Shown in pieces: positions 8,010 to 16,149 of a stretch of 64,000 bases of DNA. The stretch's first letter is position 1. Every line of letters begins with the position of its first letter. The notes beneath the pieces are model-generated. The model had not been told where the DNA came from, searched no databases, and was given only the letters and a program-made list of their open reading frames with translations. The position numbers and the translations under genes are program-made. Origin of the DNA: Microbacterium sp. SY138 (GTDB lineage Bacteria > Actinomycetota > Actinomycetes > Actinomycetales > Microbacteriaceae); contig NZ_CP155793.1 of NCBI RefSeq assembly GCF_039729145.1, forward strand, positions 3,472,001 through 3,536,000, read 5' to 3'.

Positions 8010-8309
8010 ATGTCTGCCGAGAACGCCCGTCGCAACGTCCGCATCCTCACCTGGATCGGCTTCGCGACCGGCGTCATCGGCGGCCTGCTGATCGCGTTCC
8101 CGACGGTCATCGGGTTCGGCAGTCCGTGGGTGCAGCTCGCCTTGGGAGTCGCCACGCTCGTACTGGCCTTCCGGGCCCGCAAGATCGGCATGGCCGAGGT
8201 CGAAGGGTTCGACGGCCGACTCTCGCTGGCCGCCGCCCTCCTCGGATTCCTCGTGCTGTTCTTCGCCGGCCAGGCCGCGTTCGGCATCCTCGTCGCCGTC
8301 GCGAACTGA
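8010..8309 (+). CDS. Small three-helix membrane protein, unknown function
   Basis: A 99-aa protein with three hydrophobic segments (about 10-30, 36-52 and 72-97) and a short polar hairpin containing RARKIGMAEVEGFDG. I do not recognise a family. The own TAGGCT box and ATG suggest a genuine gene expressed apart from mntH. Its 3' end is part of a 21-bp tandem duplication that copies the stop region. Confidence 0.65.
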   Translation: MSAENARRNVRILTWIGFATGVIGGLLIAFPTVIGFGSPWVQLALGVATLVLAFRARKIGMAEVEGFDGRLSLAAALLGFLVLFFAGQAAFGILVAVAN

Positions 8310-8334
8310 CTCCTCGCCGTCGCGAACCGACTCG
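8293..8334 (+). repeat. 21-bp tandem duplication across a stop codon
   Basis: TCGCCGTCGCGAACTGACTC at 8293 recurs at 8314 with one change (TGA to CGA). The first copy contains the last codons and stop of the small membrane protein gene. Confidence 0.8.
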
Positions 8335-8340
8335 TCCCGC

Positions 8341-9786
8341 CTACGCCGTGACGAAACCCGTCACCAGGTAGAGCACGAACGACAGCCCCGCGGCGATGCC
8401 CGCATAGGGCAGGATCGCGAGCATGAGGTTGATCGGCTTGATGCCGATCGATCGCGACGCGAGGATGATGCCGTCGCCGTAGAGGCAGGTGGTGCTGCCC
8501 AACGCCGCCCCGGAGAACACCGCGGCGCCCGCGAGGATCGGATCGGCACCGAGCGCGAGCGCCAGCGGGAGCACGACCGGGGTGATCACCGCGGCGAGAT
8601 CCCAGAACGACCCGGTCGCGTACGCATAGATGCCGCACACCGCGAACACGATCGCCGGCAGCAGCGCCGGGGTGAGCACGGGCTCGGTGACCTGGATCAC
8701 GAACTCGGCCAGCTGCAGGGTGATGTTCATCTCCTGCACCATGAACGCGAGGACCGTCAGGATCATCACGAACAGCATGCTCTCGATGCCCTCGAGCGCG
8801 GCATCCAGCACCCCACGGATGCGGAGTCGGCGCTGCACGAGCACGATCACGATCGTCACGGCGAGAGACGCGGCGGTGCCGGCGACGACGTTGGCGTTCG
8901 TCGCGATCGTCACTCCGACGAGCACGGCCATGGCGATCAGGAAACCCCACGGCTGCGGCTTGCGGTCGGTCTCGGTCGAGGTCGCGAGCGCCGTCGCGAC
9001 ACGCTGCGCGGTCGAGCCGTCGGGGTCGTCGGCCTTCAGCTCGGCCAGGAGCGCCGCGCCTTCGGCCCGTCGCTCGTCGTCGGTGGTGCCGAGCGGGAAG
9101 ACGTCGCCGTCCCGCTCCGCCCGGATCGCGTCACGCTTGATCGCGCCGAGCTTCGGTAGCCAGCCGATGCTCATGAGAAGCGCGACGGCGAGAGCCGCCC
9201 AGCCGAAGAAGATGAAGGGGATCGCCTGCAGGTAGGCACCGAACCCGGTGCCTCCGACCGTGACCCCCTGCGCCTCGAACAGTCCGGAGAAGAACAGCGC
9301 CCACGTCGAGACCGGGATCAGGACGGCGATCGGCGCGGCCGTCATCTTCATGATCGCGCCGAGCTGCGTGCGCGGCACCCGGTAGCGGTCGGTGACCTGC
9401 TTCATCGACGTGCCCGTGGTGAGCACGTTCAGGTAGTCGTCGACGAACAGCACGACCGACAACAGGAACGTCAGCACCATCGACTTGCGGCGGGAGGTGA
9501 CGAACCGCTCGGCCCAGTTCGCGAAGTCGGTCACGATGCCGGACTTCTCGAACAGCATCATCAGGATGCCGAACAGCGCGACGATCAGCAGCAGCCACTG
9601 CGCCGTCTCGTTGGAGAGGGCTTTTCCGGTGTATTCGACCCAGACGTCGAAGCCGCCCCAGCCGCCGAGGATCAGTGCCCCGGCGACGGTGCCGCAGAAC
9701 AGGGCGAAGAGGGTGCGTCTGGTGGCGACCGCGACGATCAGGATCACCACGATCGGGAGGAGCGCGAGAGCGCCGAATTCAGGCAT
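8341..9786 (-). CDS. NhaC-type Na+/H+ antiporter family transporter
   Basis: A 481-aa membrane protein with about 11-12 segments. The LSVVLFVDDYLNVLTTGTSM region and later CGIYAYATGSFWDLAAVITPVVLPLA match the NhaC/YuiF-like antiporter family. A charged cytoplasmic loop of about 70 residues separates two halves. The start at 9786 has GAGGTGA upstream. It lies 85 nt downstream of an amidohydrolase on the same strand, probably one operon under the TetR regulator at 11569. Some members exchange organic ions, so transport of the amidohydrolase substrate or product is possible; this is inference. Confidence 0.8.
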   Translation of the reverse strand: MPEFGALALLPIVVILIVAVATRRTLFALFCGTVAGALILGGWGGFDVWVEYTGKALSNETAQWLLLIVALFGILMMLFEKSGIVTDFANWAERFVTSRRKSMVLTFLLSVVLFVDDYLNVLTTGTSMKQVTDRYRVPRTQLGAIMKMTAAPIAVLIPVSTWALFFSGLFEAQGVTVGGTGFGAYLQAIPFIFFGWAALAVALLMSIGWLPKLGAIKRDAIRAERDGDVFPLGTTDDERRAEGAALLAELKADDPDGSTAQRVATALATSTETDRKPQPWGFLIAMAVLVGVTIATNANVVAGTAASLAVTIVIVLVQRRLRIRGVLDAALEGIESMLFVMILTVLAFMVQEMNITLQLAEFVIQVTEPVLTPALLPAIVFAVCGIYAYATGSFWDLAAVITPVVLPLALALGADPILAGAAVFSGAALGSTTCLYGDGIILASRSIGIKPINLMLAILPYAGIAAGLSFVLYLVTGFVTA

Positions 9787-9871
9787 GGGAGTCACCTCAG
9801 TGTGAAGGGGGGGGGTACGAATCCGAAGGGAGAGCGCGGGAAGGTGCGGGAGGGTGCGGTCGAGCCCGGGG

Positions 9872-11485
9872 TCAGGGCTCGGTGCCACCGACGACGGTCC
9901 CCTGCACGGGGAGGTCGGGGAGGTCGTCCGGGGAGACGTGCAGCGGGTTCTCCGCCCACACGGCGTAGTCGGCCCGGAACCCGGGGGCGATGCAGCCGAG
10001 GTCGGCATCTCCCTGGGCCCGGGCGGCGCCGACGGTGTATCCGTGCAGCGCCTGGTACGGGGTGAGCACCTGGTCGGGCTCGAAGACCGGGGCGTCGGGG
10101 TCGCCCGGGCGGCGGCGCAGCATCGACCACGCGAGGCCGATGCGGGCATCGTTCTGCGCGATGGGCCAGTCCGACCCGAGGGCGAGGGGCGCCCCGGCCT
10201 CCCAGTAGTCGCGCACACGCCAGGCGCGAGCCGCACGCACGGGCCCGAGCCTGCTCGACCAGTCATCCGAGCCGTCGGCCTTGCGCCACTGCATGTGCAG
10301 GGGCTGCATCGAGGCGGTGATCCCGGCTGCGGCGATACGGGCCACGTCGCGGTCGGTCGTGGTCTCGAGGTGCTCGATGCGGTGCGGAGCTCCTGCGGCG
10401 CTGCGCACCCCGGCCGCGAGATAGGCGTCGACAACTTCCCCGACGGCCCGGTCGCCGATCGCGTGCGTCGCCACCTGGAATCCGGCCTCGGCGTATCTGC
10501 GCACGGTGCGGGCATAGGCGGCCGCGTCCTTCCAGAACGGCTCCAGGCCCGCGCCCGCGCTGTCGGGTTCGTGCAGCCAGGCGGTGCCGGTCTCGACCAC
10601 GCCGTCGGCGTAGAGCTTGACCACGCCCCCGCGCCACCGGTCACCACGGCGGTCGCGCATCGCGAGGTTCGCGGCGGTCCGATCCTCGTCGAAGCCGGGC
10701 TCGTGGTCGATGGCCGAGACGATGCGGATCGGCAGCCCCGGCCCCTGCTCCAGGGCGTCGAGCAGTGCGAGCGTGGCGAAGCCGCCATCCATGATCGTGC
10801 CGCCGGTGAGGCCGGAGTCGCGCAGGCCGCGCAGCAGATCATGGCCGACCGCGAGGGTCTGATCGCGGGTCAGTGCCGGGGCGCTCAGTCGCACGGGCTC
10901 ATAGGCGCCGAGCTCGCGCAGTTCCCCGGTCGGGCGGCCATCGGCATCGACGACGACGCAGGACGAGTCCTCGAACTCGCGTGCGCGGGTGATGCCCGCA
11001 CGCTCGAGCCCGGCACGACTGGCGAGGGCGGTGTGGCCGTCGAACACGATCAACAGTGCGGGGAGTCCGCGCACCGCATCCTGGATCGCCTCCGCCGTCA
11101 TGGGCAGCTCGTGGAACACGTCGTAGTCGAGGTTCCAGCCGCGCACCCACGGGTCGGCATCTTCGGCGAGCGCACGATCGGCCTCGGCGCGCAGCGCGGT
11201 CAGCAGCGCCGCGCCGGTGGTGAGACCGCCCAGGTCGATCCCGGCCGTCAGCTCGATCCCCTGGATCGGATGCAGGTGCGCGTCGATGAGGCCGGGGGTC
11301 ACGGTCGCGCCGCCGAGGTCGCGCACGACGGTGCGGGGCCCGCGCAGCTCGCGGACCAGGGCATCGTCACCCACGGCGAGGAAGCGACCGTCACGCACCG
11401 CGAACGCGGTGGCATGCGGGCGGCGCGGGTCCATCGTCACCACGTGCGCGCCGGTGACAATGGTGTCGGCGTCGAAACCGGTCAT
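9872..11485 (-). CDS. Amidohydrolase family protein (YtcJ-like)
   Basis: A 537-aa metal-dependent hydrolase of the amidohydrolase-3 group. It shows the N-terminal beta-sandwich, then GLIDAHLHP with the metal-binding HxH, RIEHLETTT, the ATHAIGDRAV histidine and a C-terminal SDWPIAQNDAR with the catalytic Asp. Relatives act on N-acyl, N-formyl or carbamate bonds; the substrate is unknown. There is no signal peptide, so it is cytoplasmic. It is divergent from a TetR-family gene, with a perfect palindrome between them. Together with the NhaC-like gene it probably forms a substrate-inducible unit. Confidence 0.85.
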   Translation of the reverse strand: MTGFDADTIVTGAHVVTMDPRRPHATAFAVRDGRFLAVGDDALVRELRGPRTVVRDLGGATVTPGLIDAHLHPIQGIELTAGIDLGGLTTGAALLTALRAEADRALAEDADPWVRGWNLDYDVFHELPMTAEAIQDAVRGLPALLIVFDGHTALASRAGLERAGITRAREFEDSSCVVVDADGRPTGELRELGAYEPVRLSAPALTRDQTLAVGHDLLRGLRDSGLTGGTIMDGGFATLALLDALEQGPGLPIRIVSAIDHEPGFDEDRTAANLAMRDRRGDRWRGGVVKLYADGVVETGTAWLHEPDSAGAGLEPFWKDAAAYARTVRRYAEAGFQVATHAIGDRAVGEVVDAYLAAGVRSAAGAPHRIEHLETTTDRDVARIAAAGITASMQPLHMQWRKADGSDDWSSRLGPVRAARAWRVRDYWEAGAPLALGSDWPIAQNDARIGLAWSMLRRRPGDPDAPVFEPDQVLTPYQALHGYTVGAARAQGDADLGCIAPGFRADYAVWAENPLHVSPDDLPDLPVQGTVVGGTEP

Positions 11486-11517
11486 GGCTGTACCTTCGTC
11501 GGTATTGGATCCTTCGG

Positions 11518-11536
11518 TATTGAAAGAGTTTCAATA
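11518..11536. promoter_or_regulatory. Palindromic operator between amidohydrolase and TetR genes
   Basis: TATTGAAA-GAG-TTTCAATA is a perfect 8-bp inverted repeat with a 3-bp centre, typical of TetR-family sites. It touches a TAAAAT box at 11535-11540 on the regulator side, which suggests autorepression plus control of the divergent amidohydrolase. Confidence 0.75.
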
Positions 11537-11568
11537 AAATACCAGACGCCCGAGCAGAATCGAGCACG

Positions 11569-12225
11569 ATGACGAAATCTCCGCGCAGCGTCGGCCGACC
11601 GTCGACCCGGGTGCTCACCGAGGAGCGCATCCTGAAGGCCGCGTTCGCCCTCAGCGCGCAGCGCACACCGCGCCAGTTCACGATGACCGCGCTCGCGGAA
11701 TCCCTGGGCGTTCGCACCTCGGCGCTCTACCACCACTTCGCGAACCGCGACGCCGTGATCCGGGCCATGCGCGGGCAGGTCAGCCGCGCGCTCATCTCCC
11801 CCGTGCGGCACGAGATGTCCGTCGAGGAGGCACTGCTCACCTGGGCCCACAGCTACCGCGACGCCGCGATCGCCGCCCCCGAGGCCATGGTGATGCTGGC
11901 GACCTCACCGATCGATGCCGACGAGGGCTCGTTCGCCGACTACGAGCAGATCGCACGCCTGCTCGCGGACGACGGCTGGCCGACCGTCACCATCGTGGAC
12001 GCCATCGTGGCGCTGGAGTCGTTCATCATCGGCTCCGCCCTGGATGCCCTCGCGCCCGCAGACAACATGGCCCCGGGTGCACTCGCGCCGGATTTCCCGA
12101 CGTTCGCCGAGGCCGAGGCCGCCAGGGCGCAGCTCAGCACGGACCCCGCCCGCCGCACGTTCGAGATCGGGGTGCGGGCACTCATCCACGGACTCACCGC
12201 GTGGGCGCGCGACAGCACCACGTAG
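11569..12225 (+). CDS. TetR/AcrR family transcriptional regulator
   Basis: A 218-aa one-component regulator. The N-terminal helix-turn-helix (about 17-64) reads RILKAAFALSAQ then FTMTALAESLGVRTSALYHHFANRDAVIRAM, the classic TetR signature. The C-terminal ligand-binding domain resembles TetR_C-type domains but gives no ligand. It is divergent from the amidohydrolase/NhaC pair, with a palindromic operator between, so it most likely represses both directions until the substrate appears. Confidence 0.88.
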   Translation: MTKSPRSVGRPSTRVLTEERILKAAFALSAQRTPRQFTMTALAESLGVRTSALYHHFANRDAVIRAMRGQVSRALISPVRHEMSVEEALLTWAHSYRDAAIAAPEAMVMLATSPIDADEGSFADYEQIARLLADDGWPTVTIVDAIVALESFIIGSALDALAPADNMAPGALAPDFPTFAEAEAARAQLSTDPARRTFEIGVRALIHGLTAWARDSTT

Positions 12226-12228
12226 GCT
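12223..12228 (+). promoter_or_regulatory. -10 box (TAGGCT) of the MntR-like gene
   Basis: TAGGCT-N6-GTG at 12235; its first base overlaps the end of the TAG stop of the tetR-like gene. Leaderless arrangement. Confidence 0.6.
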
Positions 12229-12234
12229 GGACCG

Positions 12235-12867
12235 GTGGCATCCCCGGCAGCTGACGATTATCTGAAGACCGTCTACGCGCACACCGAGTGGCAGGACGCA
12301 CCGATCACTCCCTCGGTGCTTGCCGCGAAGCTCGGCATCGCGCCGTCGTCCGTCACCGAGATGGTGAAGAAGCTCGCCGCCGCCGGCCTCGTCTCGCACG
12401 TGCCCTACGGCGCGGTGCGGCTGACGGACACGGGCACGGCGCGCGCCCTCGCGATGGTGCGCCGACACCGCCTGATCGAGACCTGGCTGGTGCAGGAGTT
12501 CGACTACGGCTGGGACGAGGTGCACGACGAGGCCGAGGTGCTCGAGCACACCATCAGCGACCGACTGCTCGAAGGCATCGACGCGCGCCTGGGACGCCCC
12601 CGCTTCGATCCGCACGGCGACGCGATCCCCGACGCCGACGGTCGCATCGAGCGCGTACCGTTCGTGCTGCTCGCCGACGCGCCGGTCGGGCACACGGGAC
12701 AGGTGCTGCGGGTCGACGACCGCGACCCCGAGCTGCTCCGAGCCCTCGAAGCACTCGGACTGGCGGTCGCGTCGACCGTGACGGTCACGGCATCCGGGGC
12801 CGAGATCGACGGCACGGAAGCGGCGTTGCCCGATGGCGCGGCCCAGGTGGTCTGGCTGAGCGCCTAG
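12235..12867 (+). CDS. mntR: DtxR/MntR family metal-dependent repressor
   Basis: A 210-aa regulator. The winged HTH (about 1-65) includes DDYLKTVY and GIAPSSVTEMVKKLAAAGLV; the dimerisation and metal domain includes HDEAEVLEHTISDRL; a C-terminal SH3-like domain covers about 135-210. Where iron-type DtxR/IdeR proteins have Cys102, the equivalent position here is Glu (EAEVLEH), as in manganese-type MntR. This and the double operator before the Nramp gene at 6698 support a Mn-responsive repressor of that transporter. Starts with GTG, leaderless. Confidence 0.82.
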   Translation: MASPAADDYLKTVYAHTEWQDAPITPSVLAAKLGIAPSSVTEMVKKLAAAGLVSHVPYGAVRLTDTGTARALAMVRRHRLIETWLVQEFDYGWDEVHDEAEVLEHTISDRLLEGIDARLGRPRFDPHGDAIPDADGRIERVPFVLLADAPVGHTGQVLRVDDRDPELLRALEALGLAVASTVTVTASGAEIDGTEAALPDGAAQVVWLSA

Positions 12868-12909
12868 CCACCGCCGCAACACGGTCAGGTGCGCGTCACC
12901 TCCGGCCTC

Positions 12910-12915
12910 TAGGCT
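12910..12915 (+). promoter_or_regulatory. -10 box (TAGGCT) of the HAD-IIA gene
   Basis: TAGGCT-N6-ATG at 12922. This fixes the start at 12922 rather than the GTG at 12916. Confidence 0.6.
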
Positions 12916-12921
12916 GTGCAC

Positions 12922-13734
12922 ATGGCACAACGTGACGACATCGAATGCTGGCTGACCGACATGGACGGCGTGCTCGTCCATGAGAACGACGCCATCCCCG
13001 GAGCCTCCGAACTGCTCGCCGGATGGGAGAGCGCAGGCATCCCGTACCTGGTGCTCACGAACAACTCGATCTTCACCGCGCGCGACCTGTCGGCACGCCT
13101 CCGCATCAGCGGGCTGCACGTGCCGGAGGAGCGCATCTGGACCTCGGCGCTCGCGACCGCCGACTTCCTGAAGCAGCAGCTCCCCGGCGGCTCGGCGTTC
13201 GTGATCGGCGAGGCCGGTATCCTCACCGCCCTGCACGACGCCGGCTTCATCATGACCGAGACGAACCCCGACTTCGTGGTCGTCGGCGAGACGCGCAACT
13301 ACTCGTTCGAGGCGATCACCAAGGCCATCCGCCTCATCATCGGCGGCGCGCGCTTCATCGTCACGAACCCCGACGCCACGGGCCCGAGCACCGACGGACC
13401 GCTCCCCGCCACCGGAGCGATCGCCGCCCTCATCACCAAGGCCACCGGCAAGGAGCCGTACGTCGTCGGCAAGCCGAACCCGATGATGTTCCGTTCGGCG
13501 TTGAACAAGATCGGCGCGCACTCGAAGCGCACCGGCATGATCGGCGACCGCATGGACACCGACGTGGTCGCCGGCATCGAGGCCGGCCTGCACACGGTGC
13601 TGGTACTCACCGGCATCAGCGATCAGGCCGAGATCGAGAAGTACCCGTTCCGCCCCGACGAGATCGTGCAGTCCGTGGCCGACCTGCTGCCGCGGATCAC
13701 CGAGACGATCACGACGGTGAAGACCAAGAAGTAG
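12922..13734 (+). CDS. HAD-IIA family hydrolase (NagD-like)
   Basis: A 270-aa phosphatase of the NagD group. Motif I is DMDGVLV (Asp13 and Asp15 by position), motif II LTNNS, motif III is the Lys in VVGKPNP, and motif IV is GDRMDTDVVAG. The C2B-type cap lies between motifs II and III. NagD-type enzymes dephosphorylate nucleotide monophosphates and sugar phosphates; a specific substrate is not evident. The next gene starts 3 nt after the stop, so they may be cotranscribed. Confidence 0.88.
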   Translation: MAQRDDIECWLTDMDGVLVHENDAIPGASELLAGWESAGIPYLVLTNNSIFTARDLSARLRISGLHVPEERIWTSALATADFLKQQLPGGSAFVIGEAGILTALHDAGFIMTETNPDFVVVGETRNYSFEAITKAIRLIIGGARFIVTNPDATGPSTDGPLPATGAIAALITKATGKEPYVVGKPNPMMFRSALNKIGAHSKRTGMIGDRMDTDVVAGIEAGLHTVLVLTGISDQAEIEKYPFRPDEIVQSVADLLPRITETITTVKTKK

Positions 13735-13737
13735 CCC

Positions 13738-14316
13738 ATGGGCGCGCTCGACGACGGCGAACGGCTCAGAGCGGCTGATGCCGCGGCCTGGCGCGCCTGG
13801 CTCGCGGAGAACCATGAGCGCACGGCGGGCGTCTGGCTGCTCAGCGTGCGCGGATCGTCCGACGGCGTCGGCTACGAGGACGCCGTGCGGCAGGCACTCT
13901 GCTTCGGATGGATCGACGGCCCGGTGCGCGTGTTCGACGACGGCACGGGCGACCGCGCCAACGGTCAGTGGTTCTCTCCTCGTCGTCCCGGCAGCGGCTG
14001 GGCGGCCACGAACAAGGCGCGCATCGCGGAGCTCGAGGCCGAGGGGCTGCTGGCTCCCGCTGGCATCCGTGTGCTCGAGGTGGCGAAGGCGAACGGCTCC
14101 TGGACGGTTCTCGACGGACCGGAGGCCGGGATCGAACCCGAGGAGTTCGCCGCCGCGCTCGATGCCGTCCCCGCCGCGCGCGAAAACTGGGACGCGTTCC
14201 CGAAGTCGGTCAAGAAGTTCGGCCTCACGCACATCGCGATGGCCAAACGCCCGGAGACCCGGTCGGCCCGCATCGCGAAGATCGTGGCGGATGCCGCGGA
14301 GGGGAAACGCCCGTGA
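13738..14316 (+). CDS. YdeI/OmpD-associated family protein
   Basis: A 192-aa protein matching the YdeI family (about 10-190). It includes the conserved opening AAAWRAWLAENHERTAGVWL, the ALCFGWIDGPV segment, FSPRRPGSGWAATNKARI and the C-terminal FGLTHIAMAKRPETRSARI. Family members are annotated as bacteriocin-protection or stress proteins, but the biochemical role is not settled. No signal peptide is present. It directly follows the HAD gene and overlaps the small gene after it by 4 nt. Confidence 0.8.
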   Translation: MGALDDGERLRAADAAAWRAWLAENHERTAGVWLLSVRGSSDGVGYEDAVRQALCFGWIDGPVRVFDDGTGDRANGQWFSPRRPGSGWAATNKARIAELEAEGLLAPAGIRVLEVAKANGSWTVLDGPEAGIEPEEFAAALDAVPAARENWDAFPKSVKKFGLTHIAMAKRPETRSARIAKIVADAAEGKRP

Positions 14317-14480
14317 ACCAGAACGACCTGCTGTTCCTCGTCGTCTTCCTCATCCTGCTCAGCTCGCTGACGGTGTTCATCGTGCAGTTCGTGCGCTCGC
14401 GTCGAGGACGCGGCGGCTCGGACGACGGGCGCGCCGGCTGGTGGGAAGGCCCCTGGGACGACGACGACCGCAGACGCTGA
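14313..14480 (+). CDS. Small single-pass membrane protein
   Basis: A 55-aa protein beginning with GTG inside the stop of the preceding gene (GTGA overlap). One hydrophobic helix (about 5-27: LLFLVVFLILLSSLTVFIV) is followed by a basic stretch and an acidic tail ending DDDDRRR. No family recognised. The 4-nt coupling and clean membrane-helix pattern support translation. Confidence 0.55.
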   Translation: MNQNDLLFLVVFLILLSSLTVFIVQFVRSRRGRGGSDDGRAGWWEGPWDDDDRRR

Positions 14481-14520
14481 GCCTGCGGCCGCCGGAGAAC
14501 CTCGCGGGATCGGAACTCTG

Positions 14521-16149
14521 TCAGGACGCCAGCGAAGCCCCGGGGATCGCGGCCAGCAGCTCGCGCGTGTACGGGTGCTGCGGGGCGTCGAAGATGCGCT
14601 CGGGCGTGCCGCTCTCGACCACGACACCGCGCTGCATGACGTGCACGTCGTCGGAGATCATCCGCACCACGGCGAGGTCATGGCTGATGAAGAGGTAGCT
14701 CAGGCCCAGGCGCTTCTGCAGATCGGCGAGCAGGTCGAGGATCTGCGCCTGCACCAGCACGTCGAGCGCCGACACCGCCTCGTCGAGCACCACGAGCTCG
14801 GGTTCGAGCGCCAGGGCCCGGGCGATCGCCACACGCTGACGCTGTCCGCCCGAGAGCTCGTGCGGCAGGCGCTCGGCCATGGCGGCCGGCAGCGCGACCT
14901 GCTCCAACAGCTCGAGCACGCGCGCGTGACGCGAGGCCGTGGTGCCGATGCGGTGCACGCGCAACGGCTCGGCGATCGACTGCTCGATCGTGTAGCGCGG
15001 GTCGAGCGAGGCGTAGGGATTCTGGAACACCGGCTGCACACGACGACGCAGGGCGAACAGCTCCTTGCGGCGGAGCGTGGTGAGGTCGAGCCCGTCGAAC
15101 AGGATCGAGCCGGACGTGGCGTCTTCGAGCCCGAGCACCATGTTCGCGGTGGTGGACTTGCCGGAGCCCGACTCTCCCACGATCGACACCGTGGTGCCGC
15201 GGCGGATCTCGAAGCTGACGCCGTCGACGGCCGTGAAGGTCTGCGGCTCCCCGGCCTTGGGCGCGCGGAGGGCGAACTCCTTGCGGAGGTTCCGGATCTC
15301 GACGAAGGGCGTGCCCGTGGCGGCCTCGCGCTGCGGCAGCGCATCCCGGCGCGAGGCGAGGCTCGGGGCCGCGGCGAGCAGCTGCCGGGTGTACTCGTGC
15401 TGCGGGGCGCCGAGCACCTGCGCCGAGGTGCCCTCCTCGACGACGCGGCCGCGGAACATCACGACGATGCGGTCGGCGCGCTCCGCGGCGAGGGCCAGGT
15501 CGTGCGTGATCAGGAACACCGCGGTGCCGAGCTCGTCGGTGAGCGTGTCGAGCTGGTCCAGGATGCGTCGCTGCACGGTCACATCGAGGGCGGAGGTGGG
15601 CTCGTCCGCGATCAGCAGGCGCGGCTTGCAGGCCAGACCCATCGCGATCAGCACGCGCTGGCGCATGCCGCCGGAGAACTCGTGCGGGTACTGGTGGGCG
15701 CGCTGCGCGGCATCCGCGATCCCCACCATCTCGAGCAGCTCGACGACCCGCGCCTTCGTGGCATCGCCGTGTGTGTGGCCGTGCACCTCGAGCGCCTCGC
15801 CGATCTGCTCGCCCACGCGCATGAGCGGATTGAGGTTCGACATCGGGTCCTGCGGCACGAGGCCGATCCCGGCGCCGCGCAGGGAGATCATCGCGTTCTC
15901 GGGCAGGTCGGTCAGCTCGCGCCCGTCGAAGCGGATGCTGCCGGCCGTGATCACCCCGTTCTCGGGGAGCAGACGGTTGACCGCGGCCGCGGTGGTCGAC
16001 TTGCCCGACCCCGACTCGCCCACGATCGCGACCGTCTCACCGGCGGCGATGTCGATGTTCACGTCGCTGATCGCGGTGACCAGCTCGGAACCGGTCCGGA
16101 AGGCGACGGCGAGGCCGCTGATGCTCAGCACGGGCTCGGTGGTGCTCAT
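14521..16149 (-). CDS. Peptide-type ABC transporter, double ATPase (DppD-DppF fusion)
   Basis: A 542-aa protein holding two complete nucleotide-binding domains. Domain 1 (about 5-255) and domain 2 (about 280-535) each have Walker A GESGSGKST. Their signature motifs are FSGGMRQR and LSGGQRQR, and their Walker B strands end LLIADEPTSALD and LVVLDEAVSALD. It corresponds to fused OppD and OppF and would power both permeases of this operon. It is the last gene of the nine-gene unit, with its ATG overlapping the serine hydrolase stop by 4 nt. The cargo is likely a peptidoglycan-derived muropeptide or peptide, given murQ, anmK and the epimerase in the same operon. Confidence 0.92.
   Translation of the reverse strand: MSTTEPVLSISGLAVAFRTGSELVTAISDVNIDIAAGETVAIVGESGSGKSTTAAAVNRLLPENGVITAGSIRFDGRELTDLPENAMISLRGAGIGLVPQDPMSNLNPLMRVGEQIGEALEVHGHTHGDATKARVVELLEMVGIADAAQRAHQYPHEFSGGMRQRVLIAMGLACKPRLLIADEPTSALDVTVQRRILDQLDTLTDELGTAVFLITHDLALAAERADRIVVMFRGRVVEEGTSAQVLGAPQHEYTRQLLAAAPSLASRRDALPQREAATGTPFVEIRNLRKEFALRAPKAGEPQTFTAVDGVSFEIRRGTTVSIVGESGSGKSTTANMVLGLEDATSGSILFDGLDLTTLRRKELFALRRRVQPVFQNPYASLDPRYTIEQSIAEPLRVHRIGTTASRHARVLELLEQVALPAAMAERLPHELSGGQRQRVAIARALALEPELVVLDEAVSALDVLVQAQILDLLADLQKRLGLSYLFISHDLAVVRMISDDVHVMQRGVVVESGTPERIFDAPQHPYTRELLAAIPGASLAS

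Noticed and set aside
9807..9815. Run of nine G residues upstream of the NhaC-type gene, a possible phase-variation tract
   Set aside because: It lies in the leader or intergenic region, not in a reading frame, and there is no evidence of variation. It could still affect promoter spacing.
12887..12901. AGGTG-N5-CACCT inverted repeat before the HAD-IIA gene
   Set aside because: Short and GC-rich, expected by chance at this composition; no regulator is linked.
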